The notes: generated by a model not told the origin, from the sequence alone. DNA of 64,000 nucleotides from Tolypothrix tenuis PCC 7101 (GCF_002368295.1 NZ_AP018248.1:7271323-7335322), one strand, 5' to 3'; positions 1-9,920 are shown, counted from the stretch's first letter. A program made the numbers and translations.

Positions 1-1
1 G

Positions 2-736
2 CGGATAGAAAGTTTAAAGGCGACAATGCTGACAAGCTGGCAACAACAAGCCCAAGCTAAGGGTATGGCTTATCCTTTACCAGCAAGTGTTGTAGGGGCG
101 ACCATCAAAGCAGCAAAACTCACTCAAGGACAAAAAGTCATTGCACTGACTTTTGATGACGGCCCTTGGCCTGAGAGTACTGCACAAGTATTAGATATTC
201 TCAAAAAAAATGATATCAAAGCAACGTTTTTTGTCGTAGGACAGAATGTCAAGAATTTTCCCGACATTTTAAAGCGGGTAGCAGCGGAAGGTCATACTGT
301 TGCTAACCATACGTGGCATCACTGGTATCATTTTATGAATGCACAAACAGCTGCTTATGAAGTTGACAACACAACAGACATAATTTTTAAAACGACGGGT
401 GTAAAAACAAATCTGTTTAGACCACCAGGAGGCATGATGCATAATGGCGTAGCTAATTATGCGAAGAATAGTAAGTATGCAGTTATTATGTGGTCTTCAG
501 ACTCTATGGACTACTCCCGTCCAAGTGTGCCACGGTTAATCAATAATGTTTTTAGGGAAGCAAAACCAGGCGGAATCGTGTTGATGCATGATGGTGGTGG
601 CAATCGTTCCCAAACAGTAGAAGCTTTACCAACTATTATTGCCAGATTTAAGAAAGAAGGTTACAGTTTTGTGACTATTCCAGAACTTTTAGAAATGCAA
701 GATAAAGACCAAAAGTTAATTGCCAATAAAAAGTAA
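2..736 (+). CDS. Polysaccharide deacetylase (NodB-type, carbohydrate esterase 4), 5' end outside window
   Basis: The frame is open to the left edge, so the true start lies upstream; an internal ATG at 26 should not be taken as the start. The visible part is a nearly complete NodB homology domain. It has the TFDDGP motif (motif 1, Asp pair for catalysis and metal), the NHTWHH motif (motif 2, the two zinc-binding His), RPPGG (motif 3) and a late LMHDGG motif that supplies the conserved His. Family members remove N- or O-acetyl groups from chitin-like, peptidoglycan or exopolysaccharide chains outside the cytoplasm. The substrate cannot be told from sequence. A strong terminator follows 50 bp after the stop. 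Confidence 0.9.
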   Translation, partial: RIESLKATMLTSWQQQAQAKGMAYPLPASVVGATIKAAKLTQGQKVIALTFDDGPWPESTAQVLDILKKNDIKATFFVVGQNVKNFPDILKRVAAEGHTVANHTWHHWYHFMNAQTAAYEVDNTTDIIFKTTGVKTNLFRPPGGMMHNGVANYAKNSKYAVIMWSSDSMDYSRPSVPRLINNVFREAKPGGIVLMHDGGGNRSQTVEALPTIIARFKKEGYSFVTIPELLEMQDKDQKLIANKK

Positions 737-786
737 GAGTTAATTACTAATAATTTACTATTTAAGTTAACTGAATAGTTAAACTA

Positions 787-841
787 CCCCACCTTAGCTT
801 TAGGTATTGGCGTTAGCCTTTCAAAGCTTAGGTGGGGTTTT
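787..841 (+). terminator. Rho-independent terminator of the deacetylase gene
   Basis: A 15-bp stem with one mismatch (arms 787-801 and 823-837, CCCCACC...GGTGGGG ends) is followed by TTTT. It lies 51 bp after the deacetylase stop codon. Confidence 0.85.
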
Positions 842-902
842 GTTATGACCTATGAAAAAGGGCATGGGGCATAGGGCATGGGAAATATAGATTTTCATGC
901 TT

Positions 903-936
903 GAAAAAAAAGAGGGCGGGCTTTTCGGCCCACCCC
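903..936 (-). terminator. Rho-independent terminator of the glutamate synthase gene
   Basis: The arms 914-921 and 928-935 form an 8-bp G/C stem with one mismatch and a 6-nt loop. On the minus strand it is followed by a run of eight U (A-run 904-911). It sits about 60 bp past the end of the glutamate synthase gene. Confidence 0.8.
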
Positions 937-994
937 ACAAGAAGAAGTTAGATTTTGATGATGTTAGGAAATCCCTAACAATTCAACTCAAATA

Positions 995-3900
995 CTAAAC
1001 TGTACTCAACTGTTTTATTTGGGGATTTGCTTCCGCACTATCAGCTTCTGAAGGTGGAACTAATTGCCAGAATTTAGGTAAGAATTCTTGCCAGTTTTGC
1101 AGAATTAACTTCGCTTTTGGTGAACCAGTGCGATCGCAATGGGTTTGAATTAATTCTTGCAGTTGTTTCTCCCCGGCTTCTGTGACTATTCGCTGAATTT
1201 TGACAATATCCTTATTGACTAATTCCGGGAAAGAACCATCTTCATCCAAGAAGTAAGCTAATCCGCCAGTCATCCCCGCAGCGACGTTGCGTCCGACTTT
1301 ACCCAGGACGACAATCACACCACCAGTCATATATTCACAGCAGTGATCGCCTGCGCCTTCAATGACTGCTAAACCTTTGGAGTTACGTACAGCAAAGCGT
1401 TCTCCCGCTAAACCGTTGGCAAATAGCACCCCACCAGTAGCACCGTAGAGGCAGGTATTGCCGACAATCACGTTTTGTGCAGGGTTATAAGTAGCATTAG
1501 CGGGAGGTTTGATGATGATTTCACCACCATGCATTCCTTTACCGACATAATCGTTAGCTTCTCCTTCTAGGCGGAGAATCATTCCGGGGAGGTTGAAGGC
1601 TCCAAAACTTTGCCCTACACTACCTTGGAAGTTGAGATGAATTTGTCCTGCGAAGCCACTATCGCCATATTCAGAAGCGATCGCACCTGCTAACCTCGCA
1701 CCGACTGTTCTATCGGTGTTCACGATTTTCACGGTTTTAGCGATGGTAGATTGGTGGCGAATTGCCGCTTTAATATCTGGATCGGCCAGCAATTCATCAT
1801 CGACAACCGGGCCGTTGCTGTGAACTTCTTCATGCACTAACCAGCTACGGTCATGTTTGGTATCTGGTAACTGCAGTAAGCAGTTGAGGTTGAGTGATTG
1901 GGTTTTGGCGAGTTTGATATCCTCGCGCTGTTTGAGCAAATCTGCGCGTCCAATTACTTCCGATAGCGAACGGTAGCCTAGTTTCGCCAACAGACTCCGC
2001 ACTTCTTCTGCAATAAAGTAGAAGAAGTTAACCACGTGTTCTGGCATACCGGAGAACCGCTTGCGAAGTTCTTCTTTTTGGGAAGCAACACCGACAGGAC
2101 AGTTATTGGTATGGCAAATCCGCGCCATAATACAGCCTTCAGCAATCATAGCGATGGAACCAAAGCCAAATTCTTCGCCACCCATCAATGCACCGATTAG
2201 CACATCCCAGCCACTCTTGAGACCGCCATCTACACGCAAAATGACGCGATCGCGCAGGCTATTTTGCATCAGGACGCGATGCACTTCACTTAATCCCAGT
2301 TCCCACGGTGAACCTGCGTGTTTAATCGAACTTAGCGGTGAGGCACCTGTACCGCCGTCATGTCCAGAGATTTGGATGATATCAGCGTTAGCTTTCGCTA
2401 CCCCAGCCGCAATGGTACCAATACCAATTTCTGCCACTAATTTCACAGATACCTGTGCTTTCGGGTTAATTTGATGCAGGTCAAAAATTAGCTGGGCGAG
2501 GTCTTCAATGGAATAGATGTCATGGTGTGGTGGTGGGGAAATTAATGTGACACCAGGCTTGGAACGCCGCAACATCGCAATGTAAGGACTGACTTTCGGC
2601 CCTGGTAATTGTCCGCCTTCCCCAGGCTTGGCACCTTGAGCAATTTTAATTTCAATTTGTTTGGCGCTAGCTAAGTAACCAGGTGTGACACCAAATCTGC
2701 CCGATGCAACTTGCTTAATGGCGCTGGAAGCGGTGTCACCATTCCGCAACCCTTTTAAATGAGGCAGAGTAGCTGATTGGCCAGATTCATCAACATCATC
2801 TAAAACTTTGTAGCGGACTGGATCTTCGCCACCTTCCCCAGAGTTGGATTTACCGCCAATCCGGTTCATGGCGATCGCTAAAGTTTCGTGGGCTTCTCTG
2901 GACAACGCACCTAAAGACATCCCACCTGTGCAGAAGCGTTTGACAATCTCGCTAATTGATTCGACTTCTTCTAAAGGAATGGAAGCGCGATCGCTTTGGA
3001 AATCTAACAAGTCGCGCAAGGCGGTGACTGGGCGATTTTGCAGGTGTTGTTTGTAAACTTCGTAGTGGTCGTATTGCTTGCCATCTACAGCTTTATGCAA
3101 TGCTTTAGCTAGTTCGGGGCTATTCATGTGGTATTCGCCACCACGACGGTACTGCACAAAGCCCAAGTTTTCTAACTTCTTAATTGTGAGTTCGGGGAAA
3201 GCTTTGTGATGGAAGGAGAGAATTTCCTGGGCTAACTCGCTGACAGTCAACCCACCAATGCGGGAAGCTGTGCCTTTAAATCCTAGTGCTAATAAATCTG
3301 CACCAATCCCAATAGCTTCAAATATTTGCGCTGCTTGATAGCTAGAAAGCAGCGAAATTCCCATTTTTGAGAGAATTTTCAGCAATCCAGAGGCGATGGC
3401 TTTGCGATAATTAGCGATCGCTTGGTCTAGGGTAATGCTAGCAATTTGACCACGAGCCATAAACTGTTGGGTTTTCGGATCGCCCCACCAATCGCGCACA
3501 GTATCTAAAGCCATATAAGGACAAACTGCACCAGCACCATAGCCAATCAAACAGCCAAAGTGATGCGTACTCCAACATTGAGCAGTATCAACAATCAGGG
3601 ATGCTTTCATCCGCAACCCTTCACGGATCAGGTGATGGTGTACTGCACCTACAGCCAACAATGGTGGAATATAGCTATATTCGGTTCCTAGAGGAGAGCG
3701 ATCGCTCAATATCAAAATCTTCGCACCCGCGCGCACCGATTCCGCAGCTTTGGCTTGTAAAGCCTCGACTGCTGCTTTTAAGCCTTCTGGCCCTGCGGCA
3801 ATTTCAAATAAAGTTGACAATTGAGCAGTTGTAAAGCCAGAGAGTTTAATTGCTTCTAATTCTGCTTCGGTCAGGACTGGCGAATCCAGTTTGATTCTCT

Positions 3901-5689
3901 TAGCATATTCTGGCTTGACTTCTAATAAGTTACCCCGTTCGCCTAGTTCGACCTTCAGAGACATAACTAGCTTTTCTCTGAGGGGGTCAATAGCTGGGTT
4001 GGTGACTTGAGCAAAGCGCTGTTTGAAATAGTCATACAGCAAGTGGGGTTTTTCGGACAGCACTGCTAAGGGAATATCATCACCCATACAGAAAGTTGGC
4101 TCTGAACCTTGCATAGCCATTGGCTGAATCACCATTTCCACATCTTCTGTGGTGTAACCAAAGGCTACTTGATGTTGCAGCAAGGTTTGTCTGTCAATTT
4201 TTTCTGTGGGTATGTGTCCGTTGTTAGTTGCAGCATACCCGTTGCTGTTGGTTGCGCCATTGCCATTACCATTGCTGGCTGCAGAATTATCAGCTACCAA
4301 CGATTTCAGGTCTTGGCGATACTTTTGCAACCATTCCCCATAGGGGTGTTGCTTCGCAATCCGCTGTTTAATCTCCCAATTTTTCAGCACTTCATTGGTA
4401 GTTAAATCCACGGCAATCATTTGCCCTGGGCCCAGTCTACCTTTTTCCACGATGTTAGCTTCTGGTAAGTCTACTACACCAGCTTCGGAAGCGACGACAA
4501 TGTAGTCGTCTTTGGTGATTGCATAGCGAGCTGGTCTGAGACCGTTACGATCTAATGTGGCACCAACTTTTTGCCCATCACTAAATACTAAAAGTGCTGG
4601 CCCGTCCCAAGCTTCTTGCAAGCCGCTGTAGTACTCGTAGAAATCGGTAATCTCAGGATAATTCTGTAATGAAGGCTGATTTTGGTAAGCTTCTGGAACC
4701 AGCATCATCAAGCCTTCTAAGGGACTGCGTCCAGAACGCACCAATAGTTCTAAGACGTTATCTAAAGTGGCAGAGTCGCTATTGTCAATATGAACTAAGG
4801 GCTTGAATTCCTCAATGCGATCGCCCCAAACTGGATGCGCTAAACTCGCTTCTCGCGCCATCATCCAGTTAATATTACCCAACAAAGTATTGATTTCACC
4901 GTTATGTCCCAACAACCGCATTGGTTGCGCTAAGGGCCACTTGGGCATAGTGTTGGTGCTAAATCGGCGGTGATAAACAGCAAAGGCACTTTTGTAAGCT
5001 GGATTTTTTAAATCGAGATAAAACTCTCCCAACACTGCGGAACGCACCATGCCTTTATAAACAATTGTCCGGCTCGACAGCGAGCAAACATAAAAGTCAT
5101 CGGAAATACTTTTCGCGGCTTTAAAAATGCGACGACGGGTAATATAAAGTGCCCTTTCTAGTTCTTCGCCACTTTTGTTGGCAGCAGCTAGAAAAATCTG
5201 CTCAATTTGAGGTTGATTTTCTTTTGCTTGTATCCCTAATGAATCAGGTTGTACTGGAACTACGCGCCAGCCCAATACAGCGAATTTTTCCTCAGCCGCA
5301 ATTTCCTCAACCATTGCTCGGGATTTGGCGGCTGCTTGGGGGTCTTGGGGTAAAAAGATCATCCCCACAGCCAAATTGCCTGTAGATGAAGATTCTATCC
5401 CCCTTTGGATATACTCTTGCTGGAACAACTCCCAAGGTATAGCGGTCAATATACCTGCACCATCCCCGGAATCTTGATCGGCACTACAACCACCCCGATG
5501 TTCTAAGCAAGTTAAGGCTGTTAAGGCTTTGGCAATAATTTCGTGGCTCGCAGAATTTTGGCGATGGGCAATGAATCCCACACCACAGGCATCTCTTTCC
5601 TCAACTAACCACCTTTGACCCTGATAACTATCTTTTTCCGTATCTGCAAATGACATGTTCTGCACTTGATTCCTTGGTGTATTATTCAT
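995..5689 (-). CDS. glsF: Ferredoxin-dependent glutamate synthase (Fd-GOGAT)
   Basis: Makes two glutamates from glutamine and 2-oxoglutarate, the second half of the GS-GOGAT ammonium-assimilation cycle. At 1564 aa it has the family length. A 34-residue propeptide precedes Cys35 in ACGVGF, the N-terminal nucleophile of the class II glutaminase domain. The central domain follows, then the FMN/synthase domain with the [3Fe-4S] ligands Cys1186, Cys1192 and Cys1197 (C-x5-C-x4-C), then the GltB-type beta-helix. Residues about 466-490 hold an Asn/Gly/Ala-rich low-complexity insert. No small subunit gene (gltD) is adjacent, which together with the length favours the ferredoxin form over the NADPH form. 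The start has AGGA about 8 nt upstream. It is divergent from the phosphodiester glycosidase gene. Confidence 0.95.
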   Translation of the reverse strand: MNNTPRNQVQNMSFADTEKDSYQGQRWLVEERDACGVGFIAHRQNSASHEIIAKALTALTCLEHRGGCSADQDSGDGAGILTAIPWELFQQEYIQRGIESSSTGNLAVGMIFLPQDPQAAAKSRAMVEEIAAEEKFAVLGWRVVPVQPDSLGIQAKENQPQIEQIFLAAANKSGEELERALYITRRRIFKAAKSISDDFYVCSLSSRTIVYKGMVRSAVLGEFYLDLKNPAYKSAFAVYHRRFSTNTMPKWPLAQPMRLLGHNGEINTLLGNINWMMAREASLAHPVWGDRIEEFKPLVHIDNSDSATLDNVLELLVRSGRSPLEGLMMLVPEAYQNQPSLQNYPEITDFYEYYSGLQEAWDGPALLVFSDGQKVGATLDRNGLRPARYAITKDDYIVVASEAGVVDLPEANIVEKGRLGPGQMIAVDLTTNEVLKNWEIKQRIAKQHPYGEWLQKYRQDLKSLVADNSAASNGNGNGATNSNGYAATNNGHIPTEKIDRQTLLQHQVAFGYTTEDVEMVIQPMAMQGSEPTFCMGDDIPLAVLSEKPHLLYDYFKQRFAQVTNPAIDPLREKLVMSLKVELGERGNLLEVKPEYAKRIKLDSPVLTEAELEAIKLSGFTTAQLSTLFEIAAGPEGLKAAVEALQAKAAESVRAGAKILILSDRSPLGTEYSYIPPLLAVGAVHHHLIREGLRMKASLIVDTAQCWSTHHFGCLIGYGAGAVCPYMALDTVRDWWGDPKTQQFMARGQIASITLDQAIANYRKAIASGLLKILSKMGISLLSSYQAAQIFEAIGIGADLLALGFKGTASRIGGLTVSELAQEILSFHHKAFPELTIKKLENLGFVQYRRGGEYHMNSPELAKALHKAVDGKQYDHYEVYKQHLQNRPVTALRDLLDFQSDRASIPLEEVESISEIVKRFCTGGMSLGALSREAHETLAIAMNRIGGKSNSGEGGEDPVRYKVLDDVDESGQSATLPHLKGLRNGDTASSAIKQVASGRFGVTPGYLASAKQIEIKIAQGAKPGEGGQLPGPKVSPYIAMLRRSKPGVTLISPPPHHDIYSIEDLAQLIFDLHQINPKAQVSVKLVAEIGIGTIAAGVAKANADIIQISGHDGGTGASPLSSIKHAGSPWELGLSEVHRVLMQNSLRDRVILRVDGGLKSGWDVLIGALMGGEEFGFGSIAMIAEGCIMARICHTNNCPVGVASQKEELRKRFSGMPEHVVNFFYFIAEEVRSLLAKLGYRSLSEVIGRADLLKQREDIKLAKTQSLNLNCLLQLPDTKHDRSWLVHEEVHSNGPVVDDELLADPDIKAAIRHQSTIAKTVKIVNTDRTVGARLAGAIASEYGDSGFAGQIHLNFQGSVGQSFGAFNLPGMILRLEGEANDYVGKGMHGGEIIIKPPANATYNPAQNVIVGNTCLYGATGGVLFANGLAGERFAVRNSKGLAVIEGAGDHCCEYMTGGVIVVLGKVGRNVAAGMTGGLAYFLDEDGSFPELVNKDIVKIQRIVTEAGEKQLQELIQTHCDRTGSPKAKLILQNWQEFLPKFWQLVPPSEADSAEANPQIKQLSTV

Positions 5690-6451
5690 AGCCTAATCCT
5701 GAAATGCTGAGTTACTAATTTTGCCGCCGCCAATGAGAAAATTTCTAAGATTTAGCAGTGGAGAATATAAACATTCACCGAAATTTAGGGAAAAAAAATT
5801 TTAACTTCGGTCAGTTGTTGTTGTTCTCCCGTGTTAAAATAATCGCGTTATTTTTTTATGTGTTTATGCTGAGTTAGACAAATTACTTTTGCCCTAAATG
5901 TCTTTATATTTATATCCTGCGTGAAGCTAAGTAGTTTCTCAATTCTTGCTTTTCCAGATGATGGCTATTTTTCAAGTAAAGCTAGTAATAGCTCACCTGA
6001 AACGAAAATCAATCTGATCGCTTCACTAAATTTTGTTGCCGAAATTACCTGATTGCGGTAACAAAATCAGCCTATTACACTATATGCCCATTTGACAATT
6101 CCTAAATATTTCCGTTGTTATCTAGATTTTGGTTAATTATCGATTGCCACTTGCGTTACTACTAGCTATACCTCACTTAAGTAGCAACAGTAGCAAACAT
6201 CGGTGAGGAGGGAATATTTTAATCCAGCGCTAATCTCTAAAACTACCGTTTTAGACTACTGGAAGTGCCAGTTAAAACACTTAATTGCAGTGGTTGTTTA
6301 GTCAAAAATGCCCTTTTGTGTCTGCAAGAGACAACAAGCCATCATATATATTATCACGTTTTTTCAAAGCTTTGATCGTTATTGTTTTAGATTTCTGCAT
6401 CATCAGTCAACATCAATTTTGGGTGATAGCTTTCACAAGTACCAGCAAATC
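5690..6451. promoter_or_regulatory. Divergent intergenic region between glsF and the glycosidase gene, with an inverted repeat
   Basis: About 760 bp of AT-rich DNA separate two divergent genes and must hold both promoters. The clearest structure is an inverted repeat, arms 6030-6041 and 6056-6067 (ATTTTGTTGCCG against CGGTAACAAAAT, 11 of 12 pairs), with no T-run after it, so it may be an operator. No GTA-N8-TAC NtcA site was found in this stretch on either strand. The small open frame from 6308 to 6451 may belong to the glycosidase gene if that starts early. Confidence 0.5.
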
Positions 6452-8437
6452 ATGTTAAAAATGCCGCATAATTATCGACACAAATGCCATACTGCTGTGT
6501 CTAAAAGAAGTCATAGCAGGTTGGTTTTGGCTCCGATTTCGCCAATAATCGCTACAGCGCTGTGTTTATATACTACCAGTGTTACAAGGGCCCAACAGTT
6601 ACCCCCAACAAATATTTCCACACCATCAATCAAGCCCCAGTCTACTCAAGCTCCCTTTTCTAGAGTAATCGCCTCTGGCAATCAAATATTGCTCAATGGT
6701 CGTACTTTATCAGGAGCTTGGTTGCAGCGACCAGGAACTGGCGATCAACTGACAACTCATCTGAGTGATGGCGTACTTAGGCAATTAATTGGCGTAGATT
6801 TGTTGAGCAGCAACAATCCAGCTAGACAACCCATAAATTGGTTTTCGTCTAGTACAGCACCATTAATTTTAGATGCTTGGTTGCAAAGAGGATATCGTTA
6901 TTTAGATATTACTAATTTTGCTCAAACAGCCGGATGGCAGATACAAGCCAATGGCAACATTTTAGCAATTTCTACACCTGCTGCGAATGTCACAGAAATC
7001 TCACAAAATCAAGAAAGTTTTGGCGATCGCGTCATTATCAATTTAGACAGACCAACTCCTTGGCAAGTTACACAAGAATTACCAGCTAAAAGTCCGCAAG
7101 ATCCTGACACGGCAACAGCTAAAGCTCCTAAAATTCCTCATAGAATCTGGAAAATTACTATCGATGGCATTGCTGATCCAGCTTTAATCCAAAGGTATAC
7201 TCCCTTACCACCAGCACCAATACCAAATCTGCTCAAACAATTATTACCCACCCCTACATCAGAAGCATTGATCAAGCAAGTAGAAGTAGCGAACAACCAA
7301 ACGGTAATTAGTTTGAGCATTCCATTTGGATTGTCTCCCCGAATTAATACTGTTACTAATCCCAACCGCTTAATTATCGAAGTTCGACCCGATGCTTTAG
7401 TAGAAAAGAATATTACTTGGGCTAGGGGATTGAACTGGCGGCAGCAGTTAGTTAATTTAGGCACAGAACGCTTTCCAGTTGTTTGGTTAGAAATTAATCC
7501 CCGTGCTTTTGGGCTAACGCTCAAACCTATTCGCGGTAATGTTAATGGTGCGGTAGGGACTGCACCGTTAATGCAAATGGCACCTAAATTCTCAGCAGCA
7601 GCAGCAATTAATGGTGGTTATTTTAACCGCAATAATCGCTTACCTTTAGGTGCTATTCGCCAAAATGGTCAGTGGATATCAGGCCCGATATTAAACCGAG
7701 GTGCGATCGCTTGGAATGACTCCGGCGAATTTTATTTTGATCGCCTCACCTTACAGGAAACTTTAATTGCTCCCAATAATTTGCGATCGCCAATTCTGTT
7801 TGTTAATAGTGCTTATGTTCAGAGTGGTGTTGCTCGTTATACGCCAACGTGGGGTCAAACCTACACTCCCCTCACAGATAACGAAATCATCTTGACTGTT
7901 CAGAAAGACCAAGTTACCAATCAATTACCAGGTGGTAAAGCTGGGCAAACTAACTTTCCTATTCCTCCAGATGGCTATCTTGTAACTTTACGAGGTAATG
8001 CTGTGAATACTGCTGCTCAACTACCCGTTGGTAGCGCAGTTAGTATTACAAGTGGCACAGTTCCTAATGAATTTAATCGTTATGCCAATATCATCGGTGC
8101 GGGGCCACTACTAATCAAAAACCGTCAAATTGTCCTCGATGCTAAGAGCGAAAAATTCAGTGATGCTTTTATTGCCGAAAAAGCCATTCGTAGTGCTATT
8201 TGCACAAATGCCACAGGTAGTTTGATGATTGCTGCTGTACATAACCGTGCTGGCGGCCCTGGCCCTACCTTAGCGGAACACGCAAGGCTAATGCAACTTC
8301 TAGGTTGTGTAGATGCACTCAATTTAGATGGTGGTAGTTCTACCAGTCTCTACTTAGGAGGGCAATTAATTGATCGTTCTCCAAGTACTGCTGCACGTGT
8401 CCACAACGGCATAGGTATTTTCTTGGAACAAAAGTGA
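6452..8437 (+). CDS. Secreted phosphodiester glycosidase (NAGPA/DUF2233) family protein
   Basis: The C-terminal part carries the phosphodiester glycosidase fold signature: an INGGYF motif early and a LNLDGGSSTS motif near the end, followed by RVHNGIGIF. Bacterial members act on sugar phosphodiesters or wall glycans outside the membrane. A basic N-terminus, a hydrophobic run (LVLAPISPIIATALCLY) and an SxTRA-QQ stretch look like a Sec signal peptide. The middle of the protein resembles an AMIN-like beta domain. The start is uncertain: an ATG at 6308 gives 709 aa, the ATG at 6452 gives about 661 aa, and a GTG at 6497 would place the basic residues directly before the hydrophobic run. None has a strong Shine-Dalgarno sequence. 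Confidence 0.8.
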   Translation: MLKMPHNYRHKCHTAVSKRSHSRLVLAPISPIIATALCLYTTSVTRAQQLPPTNISTPSIKPQSTQAPFSRVIASGNQILLNGRTLSGAWLQRPGTGDQLTTHLSDGVLRQLIGVDLLSSNNPARQPINWFSSSTAPLILDAWLQRGYRYLDITNFAQTAGWQIQANGNILAISTPAANVTEISQNQESFGDRVIINLDRPTPWQVTQELPAKSPQDPDTATAKAPKIPHRIWKITIDGIADPALIQRYTPLPPAPIPNLLKQLLPTPTSEALIKQVEVANNQTVISLSIPFGLSPRINTVTNPNRLIIEVRPDALVEKNITWARGLNWRQQLVNLGTERFPVVWLEINPRAFGLTLKPIRGNVNGAVGTAPLMQMAPKFSAAAAINGGYFNRNNRLPLGAIRQNGQWISGPILNRGAIAWNDSGEFYFDRLTLQETLIAPNNLRSPILFVNSAYVQSGVARYTPTWGQTYTPLTDNEIILTVQKDQVTNQLPGGKAGQTNFPIPPDGYLVTLRGNAVNTAAQLPVGSAVSITSGTVPNEFNRYANIIGAGPLLIKNRQIVLDAKSEKFSDAFIAEKAIRSAICTNATGSLMIAAVHNRAGGPGPTLAEHARLMQLLGCVDALNLDGGSSTSLYLGGQLIDRSPSTAARVHNGIGIFLEQK

Positions 8438-8769
8438 TTTAGGGCATGGGGCATGGGGCATGGGGCATGGGGCATGGGGCATTGTTATTGATTATTTCTT
8501 ATTTCTGCCAATTACCGATTACCAATTACCAATTACCCAATCCTCAATCCCTTCATAAAGTTAAGAAAAAGCTGCCCTTGTGTTTGATGAAGAATTGGTA
8601 TAGACGCTGTAGTTTTAGTGTCAGTCTTTTACATCCTCAAGATTGCTTTTGTTATCGTTGGCAAGGTGCGACAAGATTCTCGATTTTCGCAACTGCACGG
8701 TAACGCCAGAATTCTCATCAATGGTTCCTAGAGTACAGACGGTTTGTTATGTCTTTAAATGAGGTAACT
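8438..8769. repeat. Intergenic stretch with GGGGCAT and ATTACCA heptamer repeats
   Basis: About six tandem copies of GGGGCAT (8442-8482) lie right after the glycosidase stop, followed by ATTACCA-type heptamers (8513-8540). Both are STRR families typical of filamentous cyanobacteria. A small open frame across this stretch is repeat-derived and was not called. The rest should hold the promoter of the cupin gene. Confidence 0.75.
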
Positions 8770-9198
8770 ATGGTTCAAATTTCAGAAACAACACAAACTA
8801 ACACTCTGCCCTTACCTCCAGCGATCACTTCCAGAGGCGTTGCAGCAACTGAATTACGCCCTTGGGGTTCTTTTACAGTTTTAGAAGAGGGGCGGGGATA
8901 TAAAATTAAACGCATTGAAGTAAAGCCTGGACATCGCCTCAGCCTGCAAATGCATCATCACCGTAGCGAACACTGGATTGTTGTGTCTGGTACAGCTAGG
9001 GTAGTTTGTGGTGATAAAGAAGTTTTGTTAAGCAATAATCAGTCTACTTATGTACCTCAATGTACAGCCCACCGCCTAGAAAATCCTGGCGTAATTCCCT
9101 TAGTGCTGATTGAAGTACAGAATGGTGAATACTTAGGTGAAGACGATATTATCCGCTATCAAGATGATTATGCCCGCACTGGCGATCAAAGCCGTTAA
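8770..9198 (+). CDS. Cupin, phosphomannose isomerase type II C-terminal-like
   Basis: A 142-aa single-domain cupin. The metal-binding block reads LQMHHHRSEHW followed by VVSGTA, and the second block has YVPQCTAHRLENPG, as in the C-terminal isomerase domain of the bifunctional mannose-6-phosphate isomerase / mannose-1-phosphate guanylyltransferase family. The RPWGSF motif at the front is also typical. It probably interconverts fructose-6-phosphate and mannose-6-phosphate or a related sugar, but stand-alone cupins of this kind are often only predicted. The start at 8770 is chosen because GAGG lies 5 nt upstream; an in-frame ATG at 8749 has no such signal. A terminator follows. Confidence 0.85.
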   Translation: MVQISETTQTNTLPLPPAITSRGVAATELRPWGSFTVLEEGRGYKIKRIEVKPGHRLSLQMHHHRSEHWIVVSGTARVVCGDKEVLLSNNQSTYVPQCTAHRLENPGVIPLVLIEVQNGEYLGEDDIIRYQDDYARTGDQSR

Positions 9199-9249
9199 AA
9201 TGCGATCGCTCATTTAGCCTTATTTTTGCCTTATAAGTTTTCTATACTC

Positions 9250-9278
9250 ATCCCACCTTCTATGCGGTGGGATTTTTT
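9250..9278 (+). terminator. Rho-independent terminator after the cupin gene
   Basis: An 8-bp perfect stem ATCCCACC / GGTGGGAT (9250-9257 and 9266-9273) is followed by six T. Confidence 0.9.
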
Positions 9279-9290
9279 ATGATTTGGTGT

Positions 9291-9403
9291 TTGGTAATTG
9301 GTAATGGGTAATGGGTAATTGGTAACGGAAATTTCTCCTCTGCTTCCTCATCTCCCTAATCCCCAATCCCCAATCCCTAATCCCCAATCCCCAATCCCCA
9401 TTC
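9291..9403. repeat. Two heptamer STRR arrays
   Basis: Degenerate TTGGTAA/TGGGTAA heptamers at 9291-9326 are followed by CCCCAAT/CCCTAAT heptamers at 9353-9401, between the cupin terminator and the IscA-like gene. Confidence 0.8.
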
Positions 9404-9448
9404 TGTAATACTGTAAATATGGAGTTGGAAATTTGTACAATAAATTCC

Positions 9449-9796
9449 ATGATGCAATTGAGTCCAGCTGCTGCTAGTGAAATTAAGCGATTAAAGTTGA
9501 AGCAGCCGCAAAACGTTTTATTCCGTTTAGCAATTAAACCTGGAGGTTGTTCTGGGTGGTTTTATGATGTGTCTTTTGATGAGACAGTAAAGGTTGGCGA
9601 TCGCGTATTTGACCTGAATGGCATCCAATTAGTTGTAGATGCAGATAGTTTAAAATACGTTGATGCATTAACAGTTGATTATTCAGAAGATCTGATGGGT
9701 GGTGGCTTTCGCTTCCAAAATCCCCAAGCAAGTTCTATTTGTGGCTGTGGTAATTCTTTTAACTTGAATCAAGATTCATTGGGCAATCATCAGTAG
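9449..9796 (+). CDS. Iron-sulfur cluster assembly protein, HesB/IscA/ErpA family
   Basis: A 115-aa A-type carrier protein thought to hold and deliver Fe or [2Fe-2S] clusters. The three family cysteines are visible: one in GGCSGW and two in the C-terminal CGCG motif, and the LTVDYSEDLMGGGF block is standard. The start is taken at the MMQLS methionines (9449 or 9452) because family members begin close to LSPAAASEI; an ATG at 9419 would add ten residues. It lies directly upstream of rpsL but is separated by a strong promoter, so it is probably a separate transcription unit. The same neighbour is found upstream of rpsL in Anabaena as I recall. Confidence 0.9.
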   Translation: MMQLSPAAASEIKRLKLKQPQNVLFRLAIKPGGCSGWFYDVSFDETVKVGDRVFDLNGIQLVVDADSLKYVDALTVDYSEDLMGGGFRFQNPQASSICGCGNSFNLNQDSLGNHQ

Positions 9797-9842
9797 TAAA
9801 AACCACTATTCCTGAGCAACTGACCCAAATCACAAATAATAA

Positions 9843-9872
9843 TTGACATGAAACCTTGAAAAAAGTTATAAT
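9843..9872 (+). promoter_or_regulatory. Consensus sigma-70 promoter of the str operon
   Basis: A perfect -35 TTGACA (9843-9848) and a perfect -10 TATAAT (9867-9872) are separated by 18 nt, 49 bp before the rpsL start. This is the strongest promoter-like sequence noticed in the window, as expected for ribosomal and elongation-factor genes. Confidence 0.85.
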
Positions 9873-9920
9873 TAGGATTTGTTAAAACTTAGACACTAAG
9901 CAGCTTACGCGCTGTAACTC

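Noticed and set aside
8446..8703. 85-codon frame after the glycosidase gene
   Set aside because: The first third is translated GGGGCAT repeats and the rest has no protein-like pattern.
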